64,000 nt of DNA, taken from contig OZ244200.1 of NCBI GenBank assembly GCA_965216845.1, positions 1,550,001 through 1,614,000 of the forward strand. The letters run 5' to 3'. A model generated the notes under the pieces. That model had not been told where the DNA came from. It saw only the letters and a list, made by a program, of their open reading frames with translations, and made no database searches. Origin of the DNA: Panacagrimonas sp965216845 (GTDB lineage Bacteria; Pseudomonadota; Gammaproteobacteria; Nevskiales; Nevskiaceae). Shown piece after piece: positions 58,160 to 64,000 of this stretch. The number at the start of each line of letters is the position of its first letter. Within the stretch, counting starts at the first letter, position 1. A program made the translations under genes and the position numbers.

Positions 58160-58438
58160 ATGCCCGCCAACTACTGGGGCAAAGCACACCCGCCGTCGGG
58201 TTCGGCGGCCGAATTTCACGTCCTTGAATACCACTGCCTGGACGTCGCCGCAGTCGGGGTGGAATATCTGCGGCGCGCGCCGAGGCTGGTTGCCTTTCTT
58301 GCGGCGCAGCTCGACCTGGGCAGGCCCGATTTGCTCGAATCCTGGTTGGCCTTGTGGCTTGCGCTGCATGATCTGGGCAGGCTTTCGGAGGCTACGAACA
58401 GCAACCATTTTTCACGATATGCGGTAGCTAACCTATGA
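58160..58438 (+). pseudogene. cas3: Truncated cas3 (type I-E), HD-domain N-terminal fragment
   Basis: 92 codons; intact Cas3 has roughly 850-900 residues. YWGK (5-8), HVLEYHCLDVAAVG (20-33) and WLALHDLGRL (66-75) line up with E. coli Cas3 YWGKS, HLLIYHCLDVAAVA and FIALHDIGKF, giving the first metal His and the HD pair (H70, D71). After Ser76 the similarity stops and 16 unrelated residues (ATNSNHFSRYAVANL) lead to a stop. The rest of the HD domain, the helicase and all other cas genes are missing. Starts 11 bases after the CNNM-type gene with no good ribosome-binding site. Confidence 0.85.
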
Positions 58439-58518
58439 TCCACCACGCTCCGGGCATACATCGTAAATTGGGTGATCAATAAGGGCCCAGATTGTTGTGT
58501 GAGAACGCAAACGGGGAT

Positions 58519-58547
58519 GCGTTCCCCGCACCTGCGGGGATGAACCG
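58519..58547 (+). CRISPR. Solitary type I-E CRISPR repeat
   Basis: One 29-base copy whose core GTTCCCCGCACCTGCGGGGA and end TGAACCG match the type I-E (ygc/cse) repeat consensus, with the usual CCCCGC/GCGGGG stem. At 29 bases downstream spacing of 32 or 33 no second repeat occurs, nor is one found upstream; only CGGGGATG at 58512-58519 vaguely recalls a repeat end. It follows the cas3 fragment by 80 bases. Interval 58439-58518 could be a remnant leader; I cannot confirm that. Confidence 0.85.
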
Positions 58548-58674
58548 AACTTTTCAGGTTGCTGTCATTCGGACGGCATGCCGTTATCAACGTCCTGCGC
58601 CGCGACGGCGCCCTCCGGAAGCTGAGTTGTCCGTCCCGGCGGGTTGAGGCAGCGGGGGGTTACATTGCGCTGAA

Positions 58675-60681
58675 TCAGGCAGGGTCGGACGAACTTTGCT
58701 CGTCATCGGGCAATTTGAAGCCGGCCACGGACTCGCGCAATTTTTCCGATAGGTCATTGAGTTCACTCACCGCCTGGGCGGTGCGATCCGCCGATTTCGC
58801 GGTCTGCAGGCCAATCTCGCGGATGCCTTGCATCCGTCCGGCGATCTTGGTGGCCTGGCCGGCTTCGTTGCGCGTTTTGGCGGAGATTTGCTGAATCACT
58901 TCGGACAGCTCGGTGGACGAGGACTCGATGCGGGTCAGCGCTTGTCCGGCTTCTTCGGCGCTGCTGGCGCCGGCAACCACGTTGGCGGTGGAACGCTCCA
59001 TGGAAACGATGGCTTCGTTGGTGTCGGCCTGAATGGTTTTGACCAGGGTTTCGATCTGTCGGGTGGCGGTGCCGGCGCGCTCGGCCAGTCGTTGCACTTC
59101 ATCGGCCACGACCGCGAAGCCGCGCCCGGACTCGCCGGCCATGGCGGCCTGGATCGAAGCGTTCAGCGCCAGGGTGTTGGTTTGTTCTGCGATGTCGTTG
59201 ATGAATTCGATGATGTTGCCGATTTCCTGTGAGGATTCGCCCAGGCGTTTGATGCGCTTGGCGGTGTCCTGAATCTGTTCGCGCAAGGCGGTCATGCCGG
59301 CGATGGTGCGCCCCACGGTCGTCACGCCCTGGCGGGCGATATCAACCGACTCCCCGGCCTGATGTGACAACGCTTCGGCGCTGCCTGCCACTTCGTTGAG
59401 CGATTCGGCGCTTGCGGTGATGCGCGTGGCGATTTTGACGGTTTCGCCGGCTTGGGTTTCCGAGGCCTGTCGCATGGATTCGGCAATTGCACGGGTGGCT
59501 CCGGCGGCGGCGGCGATGTCCGACGAGGTGCGGTTGATGGTGCCGACCAGTGAGCGCAGGGTTGCAACCGTGTAATTGATGGAGTCGCCGATGGCGCCGG
59601 TGAAGTCCTCGGTGACCGAAGCGGTCACCGTCAGATCCCCATCGGCCAGCGTGGCGATTTCATCCAGCAGGGAGAGAATGGCGGCCTGTTGGCGGGCATC
59701 GCGTTCTTCGGCCACGCGAATGCGGCGGCGCGCGGTGATCACGATGAGTACCACGTAGGCCAACAGGCTGAGCACCGCAATGCCCAGCGCCGGCAAAGCC
59801 ACCAGTTCCAGCGTCCGTTGCGGGCCGCCGGTGCCGGCCAGACGCTGCTCCAGCACGACGGCGGCGGCGGCAAGCGTTTTGCCGTCGTCGGGCAATGCGG
59901 CGGCGGCGATCTGCATTTCATTGAGTTCGGCGCCAACGCCCTTGAGTTGCGCCGAGGCGCTAGCAAGCCGGTCCACCTGCGCGTTGGGTGCGCGCAACAC
60001 CCGGCCGGCTACCGCGTGGCTGTTCAGGCGGGCGTGCTGGCTGACGAAGCGATCCGCGACCTTGGTGAGCTGGCCCGCCAACGCACTGGCGCCGTGCCCG
60101 TGGCGCAGCACGCGATAGCTCAAGCTGCGCAACTGCTGTGCCCGGGCCAGTTGTTGGCCGGCGCGTGCCAGGGCTTTGGCGTCACCGCTGTCGGCCAGCA
60201 CCTGGATGGTGTCGGTGTAGACGGTGATCAGGGCTTGCGCGGAATGATCGGTTTGCGTCAGGGCGGAGCGGGCATTGCTGATCGCAGATTCGTATTTGAG
60301 CACACGGTCGATGGAGGTGCGCAGGCTCGCCCATGCATCCTCGGCGGCGCTGACTTGCCGGTTCACGCTGGCGGGCATGGGCGGAATTTCAGCGGCGGGG
60401 TCGCCTTGACGCAGCACGCCGATGGAATTCTCCAGCCTGGCCATTTGATGGGCGACGGTTGCGAAATCCGGTGGCAGACCGCGGCCCACGTCATCACCGA
60501 TGCGGCTGGTTTCCAGCGCATGCTGCTGCAACTGGCGCACGGTGCCGGCCCAGCCCTGGTCACGTTGGCGCAGCGTCTGGTTGTAGTAGAGCGCGCCAAC
60601 GCCAACCAGCAGGCCAATGATCGCCAGCACCAGCAGCACGTTCCCACCGCGAAAACCGCGACCACCTGATGATTCCGCCAT
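58675..60681 (-). CDS. pilJ: PilJ-like methyl-accepting chemotaxis protein of type IV pili
   Basis: 668 residues. Two transmembrane helices (about 15-33 and 285-310) flank a large periplasmic helical region, then HAMP-like sequence and a cytoplasmic signalling domain with the hairpin tip IAEQTNTLALNASIQAAMAGESGRGFAVVADEVQ in pieces (tip core NTLALNASIQAAMAGE). That tip is of the PilJ type. With PilH next door it feeds the Pil-Chp pathway of twitching motility. Downstream chpA and pilK are absent here. Confidence 0.88.
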   Translation of the reverse strand: MAESSGGRGFRGGNVLLVLAIIGLLVGVGALYYNQTLRQRDQGWAGTVRQLQQHALETSRIGDDVGRGLPPDFATVAHQMARLENSIGVLRQGDPAAEIPPMPASVNRQVSAAEDAWASLRTSIDRVLKYESAISNARSALTQTDHSAQALITVYTDTIQVLADSGDAKALARAGQQLARAQQLRSLSYRVLRHGHGASALAGQLTKVADRFVSQHARLNSHAVAGRVLRAPNAQVDRLASASAQLKGVGAELNEMQIAAAALPDDGKTLAAAAVVLEQRLAGTGGPQRTLELVALPALGIAVLSLLAYVVLIVITARRRIRVAEERDARQQAAILSLLDEIATLADGDLTVTASVTEDFTGAIGDSINYTVATLRSLVGTINRTSSDIAAAAGATRAIAESMRQASETQAGETVKIATRITASAESLNEVAGSAEALSHQAGESVDIARQGVTTVGRTIAGMTALREQIQDTAKRIKRLGESSQEIGNIIEFINDIAEQTNTLALNASIQAAMAGESGRGFAVVADEVQRLAERAGTATRQIETLVKTIQADTNEAIVSMERSTANVVAGASSAEEAGQALTRIESSSTELSEVIQQISAKTRNEAGQATKIAGRMQGIREIGLQTAKSADRTAQAVSELNDLSEKLRESVAGFKLPDDEQSSSDPA

Positions 60682-60718
60682 CACCTTTGTTGCTGCTCCC
60701 TGAGCTGATCGGCCGGCA

Positions 60719-61084
60719 CTATTTCTCCAGCACGTCCTTGACCTTGGCCAGAAACTCCGCCGCTTCCACCGGCTTGGTCACGTAGGCGCGTGCGCCCTGA
60801 CGCATGGCCCACAGGCGGTCGGTTTGCTGATTCTTGCTGCTGACGACGATGATGGGAATATCGGCGGTCTTGGGGTCCTTGCTCAGCTTGCGTGTGGCCT
60901 GAAAGCCGTTGACCTTGGGCATGACCACGTCCATCACGATGCATTCGGGCATTTCCAGCGGCACCCGTTCCAGCGCTTCGGCGCCGTCGCTGGCTTCCAC
61001 CACGCTGTGCCCCGCGTTGGTAAGAATCTTGCTCAACTGGAGGATGTCGGTGGGAGAGTCATCGACAATCATTACGCGCGCCAT
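60719..61084 (-). CDS. pilH: PilH-like single-domain response regulator
   Basis: 121 residues, CheY-like receiver. IVDDSPTD holds the acidic pocket, CIVMDVVMPKVNGFQATR the phospho-acceptor Asp, and VVSSKNQQTDRLWAMRQGA and VTKPVE the Thr/Ser and Lys. SPTDILQLSKILTNAGHSVVEA is characteristic of PilH. The ATG at 61084 is preferred over an upstream in-frame start. Neither pilG nor pilI is adjacent. Confidence 0.88.
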   Translation of the reverse strand: MARVMIVDDSPTDILQLSKILTNAGHSVVEASDGAEALERVPLEMPECIVMDVVMPKVNGFQATRKLSKDPKTADIPIIVVSSKNQQTDRLWAMRQGARAYVTKPVEAAEFLAKVKDVLEK

Positions 61085-61414
61085 TACTCCTCCGTTCAAG
61101 GAGCCGCTGATTGATTTGCACCGTCAGCACGGTGCCGGCTTTGGCGCAGGGCAGGGCGGAGCGAATGCGCGTTGGTGATCCCAAACCAATGAGTGACAAC
61201 GCCGCACCGCGCCAGAGCCGGCCCGTTCCATGCGGATTGCGCCGCAGAACAGGCCATGCGGCGTTGCTCGTCGTTCATTTGGTTCACCAAACTTTTCTCC
61301 TGGCGCCTTGTCTGGCCTGTTTTCTGACAGCAACCTGACGGCGCGAATCAATCAGCGTCTCCTCAAGCGCTGTCGTCACCAACGAACTATACACGCTGGG
61401 CGGGTTGCCGGAAC
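61085..61414. other. 330-base gap between pilH and pyrC' without a supported gene
   Basis: Short frames on both strands lack start context or family features. No hairpin terminator with a T-run was seen. It presumably holds the pilH promoter (leftward) and the end of the pyrB-pyrC' transcript. Confidence 0.5.
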
Positions 61415-62719
61415 TCATTGGCATTGGCGGTCAAATACCGCGGCACCGCGATGCCAGGTGCGCATCACCTGTCCCTGGAATGCACGCCCGAGGAAGGGGG
61501 TATTGCGGCCTGCGCTGCGCAGGTCGGCGGCGTTCAGGGTCCACTGTCGATCTGGCGCCACCAGCATCAGGTTCGCCGGTTCGCCGACGCCGATGCCGCC
61601 ACCTTGGCTTTGCAGGATTCGCGACGGCCCCAGACTCAGCCGTTCGGCGGCCTGCAAGGGCGTCAGCACGCCGGCATGCACCAGCGCCAGGCACAGCGGC
61701 ACCAGGGTCTCGATGGCGGAGATGCCGGGTTCGGTGAGCGGAAAGGGGTTGATCTTGGCGTCGGCCTCGTGCGGCTGGTGGTCTGAACACAGCGCGCACA
61801 GCACGCCGCGGGCCAGCGCATCGCGCAGGGCGTCGCGATCTTCGGCGGTGCGCAGCGGCGGCAACACGTGACACTGGGCGTTGAAGCCTTCCACGTCCTC
61901 GGCGGTCAGAAACAGTTGATGGGCGGCAACGTCGGCGCTGATGGGCAGGCCGCGCTGTTGCGCGGTTTCCACCATCGCCGCGCCGCGCGCGGTGGAGAGC
62001 CGGCCAAAGTGAACCGCAGCGCCGGTGTCTTCGACCAGGGAAATCCAGAATCGAATGGCGGACACTTCGGCCGCCACCGGAATCGGCGCCAGGCCCAGAC
62101 GTGTTGCCACCGGCCCTTCGTGTGCGCACCCTTGATTCGCCAGCGCCGGATTCTGTGCAAACACATGCACCGGCAGATTCAGGCCCTGTGCGTATTCCAG
62201 CGCACGGCGCCCCATCAGTGAGTCGCGCAAGGCCGACGCGGCGTTGCCCACACCCACGCAGCCGGCGTGTTTGAGCGCGCTCATTTCCGCCAGTGCATCA
62301 CCGGCCAGGTCTTCGGTCAGCGCGCCGATCATGAACACATCCAGTCCGCCGACGCGTTCGGCCATGCGCGAAATCCGGTCCACCACCGCCGGCGTTGCAA
62401 TCGGCGGGTCGGTGTCCGGCGCAATGGCCACGGCCGTCACGCCAGCGGCTTGCGCGGCGCCGGTTTCCGATGCAAAGCTGGCCTTGTGCGACTGCCCCGG
62501 CTCGCGGAATCTTGCGGCCAGATCGATGGCGCCGGGCATCAGCCACTGACCTTGCGCGTCGATGCATTGGTCAAAGCGCGCCGTCGGCGGCTCGGTGCCG
62601 ATGTACGCAACGCGGCCGTCGCGCAAGCCGACGCAGCCGGTTTGATCCAGGCCGCTGGCCGGGTCCAGAATCCGCGCGCCGCAGATCAGTTGGCTTGGTG
62701 GTGAGGCGTTGGTGTTCAT
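61415..62719 (-). CDS. pyrC': PyrC', non-catalytic dihydroorotase-like subunit
   Basis: 434 residues with the dihydroorotase fold. The zinc motif DxHxH is DLAAR (66-70), so both histidines are missing, as in Pseudomonas PyrC', an inactive partner that stabilises the aspartate transcarbamoylase dodecamer. Some later family residues persist (SDHQPHEADAK). Start overlaps the pyrB stop (ATGA). A working pyrC must lie elsewhere. Confidence 0.92.
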   Translation of the reverse strand: MNTNASPPSQLICGARILDPASGLDQTGCVGLRDGRVAYIGTEPPTARFDQCIDAQGQWLMPGAIDLAARFREPGQSHKASFASETGAAQAAGVTAVAIAPDTDPPIATPAVVDRISRMAERVGGLDVFMIGALTEDLAGDALAEMSALKHAGCVGVGNAASALRDSLMGRRALEYAQGLNLPVHVFAQNPALANQGCAHEGPVATRLGLAPIPVAAEVSAIRFWISLVEDTGAAVHFGRLSTARGAAMVETAQQRGLPISADVAAHQLFLTAEDVEGFNAQCHVLPPLRTAEDRDALRDALARGVLCALCSDHQPHEADAKINPFPLTEPGISAIETLVPLCLALVHAGVLTPLQAAERLSLGPSRILQSQGGGIGVGEPANLMLVAPDRQWTLNAADLRSAGRNTPFLGRAFQGQVMRTWHRGAAVFDRQCQ

Positions 62720-63690
62720 GTGTCAGCGCGCCGCAGAATGCGATCCATCACCGCCATGCGAATGGCGATGCCGTGGTTGACCTGATCCAGAATCAGCGAG
62801 CGTTCGTCGTAGGCCAGATCCCCGGCGATTTCCACCCCGCGATTGATGGGTCCCGGGTGCATGATCACCGCATCGCTTTGCAGCAGCGACAGACGCTGGC
62901 GCGTGAGGCCGAAGTCACGATGAAATTCGCCCAGCGATGGCAGGAAGGCGCCCAGCATGCGCTCGGTCTGCAGGCGCAGCAGAATCACCACATCCGCGCC
63001 TTCCAGACCGGGTTCGAGCTGGTGGAACACCCGCGCGCCCAGGGCCTGGATTCCCGCCGGCATCAGGGTGGGCGGGGCGATGACGCGAATGTCCCTGCAA
63101 CCCATGGCGGCCAGGCCGTGAATATCCGAGCGCGCCACACGCGAATGCAGGATGTCGCCGACGATGGCCACGCGCAAGCCGGCAAAGCGTGCATCGTCAT
63201 CGCCGCACTTGCGGCGGCGGATGGTAAACAAGTCCAGCAAGCCTTGCGTGGGGTGGGCGTGACGACCGTCGCCGGCGTTGAGAATCGCCACCCCCGGCGC
63301 GGCGTGTTCGGCGAAAAAGTGGGCGGCGCCGCTGGCGTCGTGACGCACCACGAACATGTCCGCCTGCATCGCTTCCATGGTTTTCATGGTGTCCAGCAGG
63401 GTTTCGCCCTTGGAGGTGCTGGAGGCAGACACCTGCAGATTGATGACGTCCGCGGACAGGCGTTTGGCGGCCAGCTCGAACGTGGTACGGGTGCGCGTGG
63501 AGGGTTCGAAGAACAGATTCACCACCGTGCGGCCGCGCAGGTTGTCCAGTTTCTTGCGCGCGCCGGTGCTGGTCTGCGCCAGTTCGGCGGCGCGATTGCA
63601 AAGGTCGACAATGATCTGCCGTGGCAAGTTCTCCATCGTCAACAAGTGCCGCAGGCGGCCGTGTTCGTCGAGTTGGAGACAGGGCTTCAT
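62716..63690 (-). CDS. pyrB: PyrB, aspartate carbamoyltransferase catalytic subunit
   Basis: 324 residues. FEPSTRTRTTFE is the carbamoyl-phosphate site, HPTQGLLD and HPGPINRGVE the later substrate motifs, and SSTSKGET the aspartate-side loop. Start at 63690 (MKPCLQLDEHGRLRHLL) fits the Pseudomonas-type N-terminus; an upstream ATG at 63735 would add 15 residues. The pyrR gene usual between ruvX and pyrB in pseudomonads is not present. Confidence 0.96.
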   Translation of the reverse strand: MKPCLQLDEHGRLRHLLTMENLPRQIIVDLCNRAAELAQTSTGARKKLDNLRGRTVVNLFFEPSTRTRTTFELAAKRLSADVINLQVSASSTSKGETLLDTMKTMEAMQADMFVVRHDASGAAHFFAEHAAPGVAILNAGDGRHAHPTQGLLDLFTIRRRKCGDDDARFAGLRVAIVGDILHSRVARSDIHGLAAMGCRDIRVIAPPTLMPAGIQALGARVFHQLEPGLEGADVVILLRLQTERMLGAFLPSLGEFHRDFGLTRQRLSLLQSDAVIMHPGPINRGVEIAGDLAYDERSLILDQVNHGIAIRMAVMDRILRRADT

Positions 63691-63780
63691 GTTTTTGCTT
63701 GGTGGCCGGATTCCGGTAATTGTCGCTTGCACCATGGTCACGGTTCAAACGCTGGCGCAGCATGGCGCCGGGCATGTTGT

Positions 63781-64000
63781 TCAAGCGTCGGCGGACATAT
63801 CCAGCCATTGCTGCAGAATCACGCGCGCGGCCTGGCTGTCGCGGTCCCCTTTGCGCACGCGACGGCTCATGCGACCGCTGGCGCGCGCATCGCGCAGCAC
63901 ATCGTCGGCCGCACGCGAGCTGAAGCGCTCATCGGCCAGGTGTACCGGCAGCTTGCTGCGGGTTTCCAGACCATCGGCGAAGGCCCGCGCCTGCGTCGCC
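63781..64000 (-). CDS. ruvX: RuvX (YqgF), Holliday-junction-resolvase-like protein, C-terminal part
   Basis: 72 codons of the 3' part up to the window edge. HLADERFSSRAADDVL and DRDSQAARVILQQWLD are the conserved C-terminal segments of the YqgF nuclease family, involved in 16S/23S rRNA precursor processing. The 5' half lies beyond the window. The gap of 90 bases to pyrB holds no gene. Confidence 0.92.
   Translation of the reverse strand, partial: ATQARAFADGLETRSKLPVHLADERFSSRAADDVLRDARASGRMSRRVRKGDRDSQAARVILQQWLDMSADA

Overview
The window reads as one contiguous chromosomal stretch of a high-GC gammaproteobacterium. Support comes from the miaB-ybeZ-ybeY-corC run, the rsmG-parA-parB-atpIBEFHAGDC-glmU-glmS order, Kdo/lipid A acyltransferase genes, a ruvX-pyrB-pyrC' run, type IV pilus chemosensory genes and Anr/FNR-type boxes on a cbb3 oxidase cluster. 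I lean towards a Nevskiales/Salinisphaerales/Xanthomonadales-like lineage but cannot prove it from one window. Most of the sequence is densely packed core genome with many 4-base ATGA-type overlaps. I saw no rRNA, tRNA or intact transposase gene.

Layout: 0-4.8 kb, miaB (cut by the window edge), phoH, ybeY, corC, and then, where enterobacteria have lnt, a membrane protein of the DUF4105/Lnb type. 4.9-6.2 kb, two small exported proteins and a clear terminator. 6.2-9.0 kb, rarD, a dehalogenase-like hydrolase and S-formylglutathione hydrolase. 9.1-13.0 kb, waaA, a DUF374 acyltransferase and a ferritin-like protein, divergent from an LpxL-type acyltransferase. 13.1-16.5 kb, envelope proteins including an L,D-transpeptidase/Csd6-like enzyme. 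16.5-26.2 kb, rsmG, parAB and the complete F-type ATP synthase operon. 26.7-34 kb, glmU and glmS separated by a four-gene wedge: a styrene-oxide-isomerase-like membrane protein, a MocA-like cytidylyltransferase and a two-subunit molybdenum hydroxylase. 34-38.4 kb, an oxidoreductase, a hydrolase and monomeric isocitrate dehydrogenase.

38.7-53.2 kb is a microaerobic respiration island: norE/norF-like genes, two tandem universal stress proteins, ccoNOQP, ccoG, ccoI, ccoS, a SafE/UreH-like protein, several small unassigned membrane or exported proteins, a GAF-PAS protein with a degenerate GGDEF domain, and an FNR/Anr-family regulator. Three perfect and two to three near-perfect Anr boxes (TTGAY-N4-RTCAA) lie in its intergenic gaps, so the cluster probably forms a local regulon of its own regulator.

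53.4-56.6 kb is an ECF sigma / anti-sigma / VWA lipoprotein operon. 56.7-57.0 kb holds a pair of tiny membrane-protein genes, the first interrupted by an in-frame TGA. 57.1-58.1 kb is a CNNM/CBS protein. At 58.16-58.55 kb lies what I judge the most interesting item: a 92-codon fragment of a type I-E cas3 (HD-nuclease N-terminus) followed by exactly one 29-bp type I-E CRISPR repeat, with no other cas gene and no second repeat. This looks like the scar of a deleted CRISPR-Cas system. It abuts pilJ-pilH, and then pyrC', pyrB and the 3' part of ruvX close the window.
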